Shown here one piece after another: positions 15,970-25,103 of a DNA stretch of 35,562 nucleotides. The DNA comes from Pseudomonadota bacterium. GTDB taxonomy: Bacteria; Pseudomonadota; Gammaproteobacteria; Steroidobacterales; Steroidobacteraceae. The stretch spans positions 1 through 35,562 of the forward strand of contig JAKBCR010000019.1 of NCBI GenBank assembly GCA_021807675.1, written 5' to 3'. Both the position numbers and the translations under genes were made by a program. The notes under the pieces are model-generated. The model saw only the letters and a program-made list of their open reading frames with translations, did not search any database and was not told where the DNA came from. Positions within the stretch are counted from its first letter, which is position 1, and each line of letters begins with the position of its first letter.

Positions 15970-16863
15970 TCACACGCGCCAATAACTCACCAGCGCCACA
16001 CCGGCGCCGGCCAACACCGAGCGGAAGCCCGGTGTGAGGAGATATTCGAGCTCATGGCTGCGCTGGTGGCTGCCGGGCTTGTCCTCATCCGCCGCAATGG
16101 TGCCCGGATGGCAACAGACCTCGATGGGAACCGGGAGCCGCGGCCCCGCGAGCCGCTCAAATCCCATCCCCGCGAGGAGCTCCCGCAGGTCGACCGTACG
16201 CACCGGCGAGCGCAGCCGTGCGCGCGCGAATATGCCTGCGGCGTGCCGAGCCGCGATCTCACGGGCGAGCGTGGAGGGCCCGCGAACCCCTCGCCAGCTT
16301 CCAAGCCGTGTAATTCTCACTCGCTCGATCCCGAACTTCGGCAATACGTTCGCGACCGCGGTACACACGATCGGCAGTTGGTGCAGATGCTTGTGCCCGT
16401 CCAGGTGAGAGATTCTGACGCCGGCATCGCGCAGCAGTGAGATCTGCGCCGTGACTTCCGATTCGAGCTCCGCCAGCGACAGTCTTCCGGCGAGCGCCCT
16501 CGCGGCGAGCACCCTCTTGCGAAGAAAGCCGCCGTCGGCGTCCGTCAAACTGGCGCTGGGGGTGAGCGGCCTTCCCTCGCAGAGGTTCAGGTGTACCCCG
16601 AAGCTCGCCTGCTGCGCGAGCTGCGGCACCCGCCGCAGCGCTTCCAGGGTCCCGGGCATATTGACCATCACCGAGGTGCTCGTCACCACGCCCGCCGTGA
16701 TGGCGCGGCAGATCCCTTCGGTGATCTCGACTGTCTCCCCGAAATCATCCGCATGGATGATGACCGGAATGGGCGCTCGGCGCTTGCGGCAAGAGACGAC
16801 CGCCCGTGCTTGTGCTTTGAGTGGAGGCGCAGCGGACACGCTCGTGGGCTTAGCAGGATCCAT
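15970..16863 (-). CDS. ChbG/HpnK (YdjC) family carbohydrate deacetylase
   Basis: From the ATG at 16863 the protein has 297 residues. Family motifs are clear: IIHADDFG (35-42) with the metal-binding Asp residues, FGVHLNLCEG, HLDGHKHLHQLP with the metal-binding His residues, and CCHPG near the end. These enzymes remove acetyl groups from N-acetyl sugars such as chito-oligosaccharides. With glycosyltransferases on both sides it probably edits a cell-surface glycan or its precursor. The start is uncertain: the frame stays open to 17106 and an ATG at 16938 is possible, but most relatives begin just before the ADDFG motif and none of the candidates has a strong ribosome-binding site. Confidence 0.88.
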   Translation of the reverse strand: MDPAKPTSVSAAPPLKAQARAVVSCRKRRAPIPVIIHADDFGETVEITEGICRAITAGVVTSTSVMVNMPGTLEALRRVPQLAQQASFGVHLNLCEGRPLTPSASLTDADGGFLRKRVLAARALAGRLSLAELESEVTAQISLLRDAGVRISHLDGHKHLHQLPIVCTAVANVLPKFGIERVRITRLGSWRGVRGPSTLAREIAARHAAGIFARARLRSPVRTVDLRELLAGMGFERLAGPRLPVPIEVCCHPGTIAADEDKPGSHQRSHELEYLLTPGFRSVLAGAGVALVSYWRV

Positions 16864-16952
16864 TCCCGCGACCGGAGTGCGAAGGAGGGGAGGCGCGACC
16901 TGGAACTTGACAGGGGAAGCCGGCGCCTGGGCCTGCATATTGCGGGCGCGCC

Positions 16953-17090
16953 ATGCGACCTCCAACGAGCACCCTCTCCGACTCGATGACACCGACGTCT
17001 TCGTACTCCACCTTCCGCGAGCCGCTGCTCGAGAGCCTGGCCGCCGCCCCCGTCCCAAGCAACATCTGCCGCTGCGATCGATGGCGATGA
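16953..17090 (+). CDS. Possible 45-residue protein upstream of the glycosyltransferase (doubtful)
   Basis: A short frame from ATG 16953 ends in TGA overlapping the ATG at 17087 (ATGA), the arrangement seen in translationally coupled pairs. Third positions are GC-rich and the tail reads STFREPLLESLAAAPVP. No family is recognised and there is no clear ribosome-binding site. It may be a leader peptide, a gene remnant or chance. Confidence 0.22.
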   Translation: MRPPTSTLSDSMTPTSSYSTFREPLLESLAAAPVPSNICRCDRWR

Positions 17091-18259
17091 GAACCATCGG
17101 TATCATGGGAAGGCTGCTCGACCAGGCGGACGGCCTCGGGATCTACGCCCGGCATCTGCTCGAGCACCTCGTGCGCCTCGACAGAGGCTCGCGCTACGTG
17201 ATCTTCCTCGCCACTCCGGCGGCCCGCGATCTTTTCAGCGGTCTGAGCAACGTCGAGGTGCGGGTGCTCTCCTCGCGCAGCCGCCTCCTCTGGGACCAGG
17301 TGCTCATCCCCCGCGCCGCGCGCCGGCTCGGAGTCGATCTCCTCTTCAACCCGAAGTTCTCGCTCCCTCTCCTTTGCCGCATTCCCGGCGTCTTCATCCT
17401 CCAGAGCTGCGACTGGTACGTGAACCCGGGGAACTATCCCTGGTGGGACAACATTTACATTCGTGCCATGCTCCCGCTTTACGCTCGCAAGGCGCGGGCG
17501 ATCCTCGCGATCTCGCAGGCGGCACTCGATGATCTCGTCCGTCACGGCCTGAAGCTCCCCCGCGCCATCGTGACCCATGCCGGCGTCGGCCCGCGCTTCA
17601 CGCCCGCCGCCGACCCGGCGGAGCTGCGCCAGTTCCGCCGCGACTACGCGCTGCCGGACCGATTCATCCTCACCGTCGCCCGCGTGCTCCACACCGGGCA
17701 TGGGAGCCTTCCGGAGTACCCCGGTGGCAACAACGAGCGTCTGCTGCGCGCCTACGGGCAGTACCGCCGTCGCGCGGCGTGCCCGTTGCCGCTCGTCATC
17801 GTTGGCCGGCGCGTGAAGGAGTACCTCCTGGCCCGCGGCTTCGATACCTCGGACTTCCAGGGGGTGCATTTCCCCGGTTTCGTGCCCAACGAGCGGCTGC
17901 ACGCCGCCTACCAACTCGCCGACTGCTTCCTGCTCGCAACGCTCTGCGAGAGTTTCGGGCTGCCGATTCTCGAGGCGCTTGCCACCGGCTGTCCCGCCAT
18001 CGTACCCAACACCTGCGCGGCCCCGGAGGTCGCGGGCGCCGCCGCCCGTCTGATCGATCCGCATCGGCAGGAGGACCTGACCGAGGCGCTGCTCGAAGTC
18101 ACAGGCTCCGCGGCGCTTCGCGAGCAGATGCGCGCCGCCGGCCTGGAGCGCGCGCGCCGCTTCGGCTGGCCGCAGTCGGCCCGGCGAGTGCTCGAGGCGT
18201 TCGATGCGGCGCTGTCGGCATCGGGCTCGACGACACAGGCCGTGCCCGTGAGGCGATAG
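17087..18259 (+). CDS. Glycosyltransferase, GT4 family
   Basis: The 390-residue protein begins MRTIGIMGRLLDQADGLGIYARHLLEHL. It has the GT4 donor-binding site ESFGLPILEALATGCPAIVPN, with the paired Glu residues seven apart, followed by CAAPEVAG. The middle carries VTHAGVGPRFTP and FILTVARVL. It resembles retaining mannosyl- or rhamnosyl-type transferases of exopolysaccharide clusters. The start at 17087 overlaps a short upstream frame by four bases; ATG 17081 in the same frame is equally possible. It is followed after 30 bases by asnB copy 1 and then the flippase, forming a three-gene unit. Confidence 0.92.
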   Translation: MRTIGIMGRLLDQADGLGIYARHLLEHLVRLDRGSRYVIFLATPAARDLFSGLSNVEVRVLSSRSRLLWDQVLIPRAARRLGVDLLFNPKFSLPLLCRIPGVFILQSCDWYVNPGNYPWWDNIYIRAMLPLYARKARAILAISQAALDDLVRHGLKLPRAIVTHAGVGPRFTPAADPAELRQFRRDYALPDRFILTVARVLHTGHGSLPEYPGGNNERLLRAYGQYRRRAACPLPLVIVGRRVKEYLLARGFDTSDFQGVHFPGFVPNERLHAAYQLADCFLLATLCESFGLPILEALATGCPAIVPNTCAAPEVAGAAARLIDPHRQEDLTEALLEVTGSAALREQMRAAGLERARRFGWPQSARRVLEAFDAALSASGSTTQAVPVRR

Positions 18260-18289
18260 AGTCGAATGACATCGAGATAAGGGGTCGTC

Positions 18290-20227
18290 ATGTGTGGCAT
18301 CTGCGGATTCAACTGGACAGACGAGCATCTGATCGAGCGGATGAAGGCGCGGCTCGTGCACCGCGGACCGGACGACCACGGCAGCTACGTAGCCGAAGGG
18401 GTCTCGCTCGGCCATCGCAGGCTCAGCATCGTGGATCTCAGCGACGCCGGGCGCCAGCCGCTGTCGAACGAGGACGGCTCCGTCTGGATCACCTTCAACG
18501 GGGAGATCTACAACCATCTGGAACTGCGCTCGCGGCTGCAAGCCAGGGGACATGTGTTCCAGAGCCGCAGCGACACGGAAGCGATCGTCCATGCCTACGA
18601 GGAATACGGCCTCGACTTCGCCCGTCATCTCACCGGCATGTTCGCGCTCGCCATCTGGGATGCGCCGCGGCGGCGGCTCGTGCTGGCGCGCGATCGCCTG
18701 GGCCTCAAGCCCCTTTACTACACCCTGGCGGAGGGACGACTGCGCTTCGCCTCGGAGATCAAGGCGCTGCTCGCCGACCCCACCCTCCCGAGAGCGCTTC
18801 ACCGGCAGGGTCTGCTCGAGCTCCTCGGCTACGAGTTCGTGCCGGCGCCTGCGACCCTCTTCGAGGGAATCCACAAGCTCCTCCCAGGTTGCATCCTGAC
18901 GCTCGAGGGGGACGGGCGTGCGCGCCTCAGCCGCTACTGGTCCCTCGAGCGCCAGGAGGTCAAGCCCGCCGAGGAGGCGCTGACGGAGCTCCTCGAGCGT
19001 GCATGCGCCGAGCACACGATGAGCGATGTGCCGCTCGGATCCTTCCTCTCGGGCGGCATCGACTCGAGCACGGTCGTGAGCTTCCTGAGCCGCACGCTCC
19101 CGGCGGGCCTCGAGACCTTCGCTCTCGGATACCGTGAGGCTTCCTTCAGCGAATTCGAATACGCTCGGCGCGTCGCCGAGCATTTCCATACGCGGCACAC
19201 CGAGCTGCTCGTGCGCCCGGTCGATGCGGCGGCCATCGAGCGCTCGGTGTGGCATCTCGATGAGCCGACCACCGATCCCTCGAACCTGCCTTTCATGCTG
19301 ATCTGCGCCGAGGCGCGGCGCTATGTCAAGGTCTGTCTCAGCGGCGATGGCGGCGATGAGCTCCTCATGGGATACGACCGTTTCCGGGCGAGCAAAGCCA
19401 GCGCCTGGCTCGATCGCCTGCCGCTGCCGCAACGGCAACGCCTCTACCGCGCAGCGGTGGCGTGGCTGCCTGACAACGAGCTCAAGAAGGGCGCGAGCAA
19501 CATCGTGAAGCGCTTCCTCCAGGGCGCGCTCCTCAGCCGGGACGGCGAGCACATCCGCTGGCAATACTTCACCGATCCTGCGCGGACCGCTGCAATCTTG
19601 ACCCCTGAGTTTCTACGGGACCTCGACACCGACCCGTTCGCACCCATCAAGCGCTGGTCCTCGCAGGCACCGCAGGAGCGTGGAGCGAGGGAGCAGTACG
19701 TCGAGCTCAACACGGTGCTGCCGGACAGCGTGCTCATGAAGGTCGACAAGATGTCGATGGCGTGCGGCCTGGAGGTGAGGCCGCCTTTCCTCGATCACCG
19801 GGTGGTCGAGTTCTGCTACTCGCTCCCGACGAGCGCGAAGCTTCGGGGCCTCACCACCAAGTGGCTGCTGAAACGAGCCATGCGCGACCGGCTGCCGCCC
19901 GGGATCGCGATGCGCCCGAAACAGGGCTTCAGCATCCCGATGAAGAACTGGATCCGCGGAGAGCTCCTCGAGCTCACGCGCGATGAGGTGTTCTCCTCGC
20001 CTCTGATCGGCGAGCACTTCCGGCGAGGGGCCCTCGAGCGGCTCTGGCGGGAGCATCAGGCGCGCCGACACAACCACAGTCACCTCTTCTGGACACTCCT
20101 CAACCTCGCGCTTTGGGAGCGGCAGCTCCTGCGCGACGGAGTATCCGGGCAGGCCGCGGCATCGGAGCCGGCGCCCCCCCTCGCCGCCCACTCCGAGAGC
20201 AGGCCTTTGCTTCGGGCCGCTTCCTGA
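18290..20227 (+). CDS. asnB: AsnB-type glutamine amidotransferase, copy 1
   Basis: The 645-residue protein starts MCGICGF, so Cys2 becomes the N-terminal nucleophile that releases ammonia from glutamine. The glutaminase domain shows HRGPDDHGS and FNGEIYNHLELR. The synthetase domain has the ATP-binding loop SGGIDSS (about 250) and SGDGGDELLMGYDR. In polysaccharide clusters such proteins are thought to amidate a glycan or an attached group; free asparagine synthesis is the alternative. The start follows AAGGGG. The stop overlaps the flippase start (TGATG). It is clearly different in sequence from the second AsnB at 27622-29532, and a decayed relative of its end is found at 23700-23803. Confidence 0.95.
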   Translation: MCGICGFNWTDEHLIERMKARLVHRGPDDHGSYVAEGVSLGHRRLSIVDLSDAGRQPLSNEDGSVWITFNGEIYNHLELRSRLQARGHVFQSRSDTEAIVHAYEEYGLDFARHLTGMFALAIWDAPRRRLVLARDRLGLKPLYYTLAEGRLRFASEIKALLADPTLPRALHRQGLLELLGYEFVPAPATLFEGIHKLLPGCILTLEGDGRARLSRYWSLERQEVKPAEEALTELLERACAEHTMSDVPLGSFLSGGIDSSTVVSFLSRTLPAGLETFALGYREASFSEFEYARRVAEHFHTRHTELLVRPVDAAAIERSVWHLDEPTTDPSNLPFMLICAEARRYVKVCLSGDGGDELLMGYDRFRASKASAWLDRLPLPQRQRLYRAAVAWLPDNELKKGASNIVKRFLQGALLSRDGEHIRWQYFTDPARTAAILTPEFLRDLDTDPFAPIKRWSSQAPQERGAREQYVELNTVLPDSVLMKVDKMSMACGLEVRPPFLDHRVVEFCYSLPTSAKLRGLTTKWLLKRAMRDRLPPGIAMRPKQGFSIPMKNWIRGELLELTRDEVFSSPLIGEHFRRGALERLWREHQARRHNHSHLFWTLLNLALWERQLLRDGVSGQAAASEPAPPLAAHSESRPLLRAAS

Positions 20228-21483
20228 TGCTGAAGGCGCTCTATCGCTCGGCCTCGCTCCGTGCCGCGGCCGCGATGGGCATCGGAGGCGTTTGCTTCAG
20301 CGTCGGAGGTCTAATACTCGCGCGGGAGTTGCCGACTCTGCAGTACGCACTCGTCTCTTTGGTGCTGGGCATCGTCTCGGTTGCGGGAAACACCGCTCCG
20401 TTGGGCCTCGACCAGGTGGCCGGGCGCCGCGGCATCCGTCTCGATCCCCAGTGGAGGCGTGCGAGCTTGCGCGCTTGCCTGACGACGGCGCTCGCGGCGG
20501 GCGCGTTCGCGGGCCTCGTTTATCACCTTCCCTTCGCCCTGATGGCGAGCGTGGCCCTGATCACCCTCACCCTCGGCGTCGCTCAATCGGTCGGGGCTCA
20601 TTTCCAGGGCCAGCGGCAATTCGGCACCGCGGTCTGGGTGCTTCAGCTGCTCAACGTCACGATCGCGCTGATCGCGCTCGTGACGGTCGCCTCCGGTCTC
20701 GGTACCGCCACGGCCGTCTGCGGGCTGATGAGCCTTGCAGCGGTGATCGCCGCCGCCGCCGTTTGGTTGCTCGTGAGCCGCGAACGCGAAGCGCCCGCGC
20801 ATCAGCCCTCACCCTGGAAGCTGCGCGGGGAAGCCCTGTCGCTTGCGACCATGCAGGCGGGCGGCTCGACGTTCCTGCAGTTGGAGCGCCTGTTGGTGGG
20901 GCCGACCATCGGGCTGCAGAATCTCGCCACTTTCGGTGTGCTCGCGGCGTTCGTCAGCTCCCCGTTTCGACTGCTGCAGGCCGCAGTGCAATTCACGCTG
21001 ATTCCGCGGCTGCGCGAGGCAGGGGATCCCGGGGCGCGGCGCGCGCTCCTGTGGCGGGAAGGCGCCCTGGTTGCGGTGCCTCTCCTCGCCGGGTCCGCGG
21101 CCATCTGGCTCCTCGCGCCGCCCCTCGCGCGCTGGCTGCTCGCAGGCCGTTACGAGCTCAGCGAAGGCCTGGTGACGGTCGCGATCCTCTCCGGCTGGTT
21201 GAAGCTCATCAACGGATTTTTGACCGCGCTCATCGTCTCCTGCGGCGAGGAGCGCCGCCTCGGCCTGTTGAGCGCGATCTGCTGGGGCTCCCTCGGCGTG
21301 AGCATCGCCGGCGCCTTCGTGGCTATTCCCTGGGGGCTCGTCGGGGTGCTCTGCGGTATCGCGGCGGGCTGGCTGGTGCGCTGCATGCTTGCCGCGTGGC
21401 TCGCCGCCGCCTGCCTGAAGGAGCCGCGCAACGGCAATGCGCCGCTCGCGGCCGAGATCAGCCTGCGCCCGAGCTCGCGGTGA
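20227..21483 (+). CDS. Wzx/MATE-like polysaccharide flippase
   Basis: The 418-residue protein is hydrophobic throughout, with about ten to twelve membrane helices and polar loops such as RRGIRLDPQWRRA. Glycine-rich helices (GIGGVCFSVGGLILARELP near the start) and the length fit the oligosaccharide-lipid flippase group. It probably moves a lipid-linked glycan across the inner membrane. ATG 20227 shares a base with the asnB stop, indicating coupled translation. The C-terminal 95 residues have a degenerate second copy at 23860-24157. Confidence 0.85.
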   Translation: MLKALYRSASLRAAAAMGIGGVCFSVGGLILARELPTLQYALVSLVLGIVSVAGNTAPLGLDQVAGRRGIRLDPQWRRASLRACLTTALAAGAFAGLVYHLPFALMASVALITLTLGVAQSVGAHFQGQRQFGTAVWVLQLLNVTIALIALVTVASGLGTATAVCGLMSLAAVIAAAAVWLLVSREREAPAHQPSPWKLRGEALSLATMQAGGSTFLQLERLLVGPTIGLQNLATFGVLAAFVSSPFRLLQAAVQFTLIPRLREAGDPGARRALLWREGALVAVPLLAGSAAIWLLAPPLARWLLAGRYELSEGLVTVAILSGWLKLINGFLTALIVSCGEERRLGLLSAICWGSLGVSIAGAFVAIPWGLVGVLCGIAAGWLVRCMLAAWLAAACLKEPRNGNAPLAAEISLRPSSR

Positions 21484-21547
21484 CACGCGGCCCTTTCGGG
21501 ATCGTCTGCCATGCGTGCGGCCCTGCAGATCGCTCCCGCTGATTGGC

Positions 21548-23569
21548 TCAGCGCGGCTCGAGTCCGTAGACATCGAGCTCACCGGAGATGCTCGTCGAGC
21601 CATACACGCCCCCGGTGTTGTTGCCGCGCGTCCCAACATAGACCCTTCCGTTGGCTACCGTGGGTACGGTGAACTTGACTGCGTTGCCGGCGGCGCCGGA
21701 ACCGGAGAGGGGACTTCTCCAAAGCTCGTGCAGCGTCATGGCATCGTACGCGCGAAGGACCGTCGGGCCGCACCCCTGCGCCCCCGGTGTGCAATAGCGG
21801 CGGTTGTCGAGAACCCAGACGATGCCATTCTTATCTCCCATGGAGGAGACCGCCGGCGTCGCGCCCGGATAGCCGAAGGCGTGCGGCTTCGAAGCCGCCG
21901 CCTCGTAGGTCAGGCGGGCGGTGGTGGGATCCAGCCGGTAGACCTTCAATGGCTCCCCCGCACCGGTGACGTAATAACGGTCGTTCCAGAACGCCCCCTC
22001 ACCGAAGATGAGACCCGGATACGAACCCGACACGTTCTTTTCGGCCCCCGTCGCGAGCTCCTGCCAAGCCTTGCCGTCACCGTAGCCGCCCAAACGGTCG
22101 GAGTCGAGGGCGAAGAGATCTCCGTCCTTCCCAGCCGCCAACGCGACGTGGGTGATGGGACTCGCTCCCGGCAGGCTTGCGAGCACGACGCCGCCGGACC
22201 CGAAGTCATTGTTCTGTACGTCGTTGAAATACTGGTCGGACGGCGTGAAATACTGCAGGACCTTCAGTCCTCGGGAGAGCTTGAGCACCGAATCCCCATA
22301 GTCATCGTTCGGCGGGTCAGCCGCCGCGGCATCGAACCCCGCATTTCCGGTGACGACGTACAAATCACCTGTAGAATCCGCGGCAGGAGCCGCCCCCCCC
22401 ATCCAGACGCCTCCCTCTTTTGCATTGGGGGCGATGTTCAGTGTGTAGGCACGCTTGAACGATGAGCCGTTGTATCGGTACCCCATTATCCATCCATAGA
22501 AGGGCATTCCATCCTCGTGGGAGCCGAAGGCGACGTACACGATGCCGTTCACGAGCGCGAGGCCGGCGCGCTGATTCTCGGTTCGAGGATCGAAGTCGAC
22601 CATCTTACCGCCATCGCCCCGGTAGGCCGCATGGATCGTCACCGGAGAGCCGGGCCTTTCGGCCCCGGTCGCAAGATCGATCGCGTGCAGCCGCACGTAA
22701 AAGTGCAGCCCGGCGGAATAGATCACCGACGTCGATACGACATACAGCGTGCCCGTAGTCGGATCGATGACCGGCGTTCCCGTGACGCCCGTCTCGGGCG
22801 TCAGATCGCCATCACCTTTGCCGACGAGATGCAGATCCACGCCGGAGGGGACGGTCGCCTCTCCGCCGTCACTCCCGTGACCGCGGCCGATCAGATTCAC
22901 GTGCCACAGCTTCACGCAGGGGCTCTCGTCGGCATCGAAAGCGTAAAGGCTGTCGTGCTCGGTTGCCACGAACACGACGTTGCGCCGTCTGCCGTCCACC
23001 CTAAGATGCGGGACCCACAGCGGCTGCGCATAGATCGCACCGTCCACCGGACAGGAGAAGAGTTTCCCGAAGCTCGCGGCGTCGACATCGGTCGGTGTGA
23101 GAGCGTACTCCCGCTCGTTCTCGCCATCGCGCGCGAGATCATCGTGATAGGTGTACACACCCGCCAGGTCGGTGACGCCAACGCGGATCGAGCGGCTCCG
23201 CGCCACCCCGGGCTGCCCGGGCGGATCGACAATGGCCGTGGCGGTGATCGTGTAGACACCGGCCTTGTGGGGCGCGATGAAGTGAACCGGCTGGCCGCTT
23301 TGGCTCGCGGCCGGCTCGACCGAGCCTCCATTCGGGCTTACGCTCCAGGCAATGGTTGCAGTGTCGCCGGTGAAGGCGGTGAGCTTCAGCTTCTGGTCTG
23401 TTGTAACGGCCGCACGCCGTGGATAAATGTCGATTCCTCTAGCGCCGCCATGTGGGATCGGCGCTGCGGCGGATATTGCGCCGGAGGCACCGGGGGTGCC
23501 GCTGCAGCCCACGAGAGCCAAAGCAGCCAAGGCCAGCGCTACGCACCGCCCCACGATCGACACCCGCAC
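21548..23569 (-). CDS. Beta-propeller lipoprotein with an Ig-like domain
   Basis: From GTG 23569 the protein has 673 residues. The signal peptide ends in the lipobox LVGC (Cys22), so it is a lipoprotein facing the periplasm or cell surface. Residues about 45-130 look like a bacterial Ig-like domain (WSVSPNGGSVEP, AGVYTITATAIV). The rest is a PQQ-like/WD-type propeller with repeated YVGT/YVVT blades (VFVATEHDSLYAFD, TLYVVSTSV, RVYVGTRGNN). No PQQ-binding or catalytic residues are evident, so a structural or sugar-binding role is likelier than a redox one. The open frame extends to 23731, but that stretch runs over the asnB remnant, so the start before the signal peptide is preferred. It converges with the flippase. 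Confidence 0.85.
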   Translation of the reverse strand: MRVSIVGRCVALALAALALVGCSGTPGASGAISAAAPIPHGGARGIDIYPRRAAVTTDQKLKLTAFTGDTATIAWSVSPNGGSVEPAASQSGQPVHFIAPHKAGVYTITATAIVDPPGQPGVARSRSIRVGVTDLAGVYTYHDDLARDGENEREYALTPTDVDAASFGKLFSCPVDGAIYAQPLWVPHLRVDGRRRNVVFVATEHDSLYAFDADESPCVKLWHVNLIGRGHGSDGGEATVPSGVDLHLVGKGDGDLTPETGVTGTPVIDPTTGTLYVVSTSVIYSAGLHFYVRLHAIDLATGAERPGSPVTIHAAYRGDGGKMVDFDPRTENQRAGLALVNGIVYVAFGSHEDGMPFYGWIMGYRYNGSSFKRAYTLNIAPNAKEGGVWMGGAAPAADSTGDLYVVTGNAGFDAAAADPPNDDYGDSVLKLSRGLKVLQYFTPSDQYFNDVQNNDFGSGGVVLASLPGASPITHVALAAGKDGDLFALDSDRLGGYGDGKAWQELATGAEKNVSGSYPGLIFGEGAFWNDRYYVTGAGEPLKVYRLDPTTARLTYEAAASKPHAFGYPGATPAVSSMGDKNGIVWVLDNRRYCTPGAQGCGPTVLRAYDAMTLHELWRSPLSGSGAAGNAVKFTVPTVANGRVYVGTRGNNTGGVYGSTSISGELDVYGLEPR

Positions 23570-23699
23570 GCCCCCGGGTCTTCTCGCTCTATTGACGCTC
23601 ACGATGGCGCGCTGGCAGGCCCCTGTCTTAATCGGGCGACAGGAAAGCACGAAGCATGCCTGAGCCGCAGGCGGTGCCGGCGATCGCCGCTCCCTCACA

Positions 23700-23803
23700 C
23701 CATGGAGAAGCGCGAATTGCGGGAGCCGCACGGTATGCTCAGCACGGTGCTGCCGGACGGGTGCTCATGAAGAGAGACACCGTGTTCCTGGCCGCCTCCT
23801 GAT
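23700..23803 (+). pseudogene. Remnant of a second asnB (C-terminal pieces)
   Basis: The bases around 23735-23768 (GCACGGTGCTGCCGGAC, then GTGCTCATGAA) match the asnB copy 1 segment that encodes NTVLPDSVLMK at about 19708-19740, with a small deletion that shifts the frame. The segment then jumps to the asnB tail: GGCCGCCTCCTGATGCTGAAG matches the end of asnB and the start of the flippase at 20213-20235. Everything between is deleted. Confidence 0.75.
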
Positions 23804-24157
23804 GCTGAAGGCGCTCTTTTGCTCGACATCGCTGCGCCCATCGCCGCGGCGCTCGTGTCGGGATTTCTCAAAGTGCTGAGCGGATTCATGCCAGCGGTGG
23901 TGGTCTCCTGTGGCGATGAGCGCTGCCTGCGCTTCCTGAGCGTCATCCGCTGGGGCTCGATCGGTGTCAGTGTCGCCGGGGCGTTCCTGACCGGGCATTG
24001 GGGTCTCGTGGCCGTGTTGTATGGTATCTCGGCCGGATGGCTCATCCGGTGCCTGCTCACCGCATGGCTCGCATTACCCTATCTCAAAGCACCGCGAGGG
24101 AGCGCCGCCGAGGAGGTGGGGCGGCAGGTCAGCCTGCGCCCGAGCAGCTCGCGATGA
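23802..24157 (+). pseudogene. Remnant of a second flippase (N-terminal tip joined to C-terminus)
   Basis: ATG 23802 begins MLKALFCSTSLRP, matching the start of the intact flippase (MLKALYRSASLRA). After about 13 codons the sequence jumps, in a different frame, to the last 95 residues: GFLKVLSGFMPAVVVSCGDER, RWGSIGVSVAGAF, WGLVAVLYGISAGWLIRC and a final VSLRPSSSR. These match the end of the intact flippase block by block. About 300 codons are missing. The last bases overlap, antisense, the end of the epimerase gene (24129). Confidence 0.88.
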
Positions 24158-25103
24158 CCTCGCGCGCGCCTCCCGCAAGGTCGGTCTTCGGCTCGAAGCC
24201 GAGCGAGCGCCGGGCCGCGCGGATGTCGAAGGCGTTGTCGTTCTCGAAGAAGGCGAGCGTGCGCCGTGAGACCGGCGGCTCCGCGCCGACCGCGGCGCTT
24301 ACCTGCTCCGCCGCCCAGCCCACCGTGAGCCCGAGCCAGCGGGGCGCGTGGAATGCCGGCGGCGGCACCCGCAGGGCTCGGGCGAACTCCCCGACCATCT
24401 CCTCCACCGTCATCCAGCGTGGCCCCGCGATGTTGAACGTGCGGCCCGCGACTTCGGGACCCGCTGCGGCGGCGAGCTCGAGGCCGGCGAGGAAGTCATC
24501 GATATAGATCGGGTGGCGCAGATTGTTGCCGCGGCCGATGAAGAAGAACCGCCGCTTGCGCAGCGAGCCGATGAGCTTGCGCGTGCGCGGACAGCCGAGG
24601 CCATAGACCCATGAGGGCCTGATGATGATGAGGTCGACTCCCGTGCGGCGCGCCGCCTCCCTTGCCGCCCGCTCGCCGGCGGCCTTCGTCCGCTCGTAAT
24701 CGTTGTCCGGGTTGAGCGGCGCATCCTCCGCGGCGGGCGGATGTGCGACGTGCCCGTACACCCCGACGCTGCTCACCTGAACTACGCGGCGCACGCACGC
24801 CGCCGAGCTCAGCTCGATGAGCTGCTCGAGCGCCTTGACGTTGACCGATTCGAACTGCTGCGCCGTGGCGTGCACATCCAGATGGACGCTCGCCAAGTTG
24901 AACACCGTATCGACGCCTTCGAGCGCGGCCGCAAGACCCTCACGCTCACGGATGTCCTGTACCCGAAACTCCACCCCGCCTCCCTGCGGCCTCGCTGGCG
25001 GATGCACGTCGATCGCCCGGACCTCGAAGCCGCGGTCGGCCAGATAGGGGGCGAAGTGCGAGCCCACGAAGCCCGCCGCGCCGGTGACGAGGACCCGCGC
25101 CAT
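24129..25103 (-). CDS. NAD-dependent epimerase/dehydratase (extended SDR)
   Basis: The 324-residue protein has the Rossmann motif TGAAGFVGSH near the N-terminus, the catalytic YERTK (Tyr and Lys) with an upstream SSVGVYG Ser, and RPSWVYG and NIAGPRWMTVEEM in the C-terminal half. Such enzymes change the stereochemistry of, or dehydrate, nucleotide sugars or related substrates. ATG 25103 overlaps the stop of the methyltransferase gene (TGATG), so it is the last gene of the five-gene minus-strand unit. A GTG one codon earlier is possible. Its 3' end lies antisense to the flippase remnant, which may mean the tail was shaped by that sequence. Confidence 0.92.
   Translation of the reverse strand: MARVLVTGAAGFVGSHFAPYLADRGFEVRAIDVHPPARPQGGGVEFRVQDIREREGLAAALEGVDTVFNLASVHLDVHATAQQFESVNVKALEQLIELSSAACVRRVVQVSSVGVYGHVAHPPAAEDAPLNPDNDYERTKAAGERAAREAARRTGVDLIIIRPSWVYGLGCPRTRKLIGSLRKRRFFFIGRGNNLRHPIYIDDFLAGLELAAAAGPEVAGRTFNIAGPRWMTVEEMVGEFARALRVPPPAFHAPRWLGLTVGWAAEQVSAAVGAEPPVSRRTLAFFENDNAFDIRAARRSLGFEPKTDLAGGAREVIASCSGAG

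Noticed and set aside
16866-19564. Very long minus-strand frame (over 900 codons) opposite the glycosyltransferase and asnB
   Set aside because: It is the antisense shadow of two well-supported genes; high GC leaves such frames open by chance.
23570-23731. N-terminal extension of the propeller lipoprotein
   Set aside because: It would place about 54 residues before a proper lipoprotein signal and would overlap the asnB remnant.
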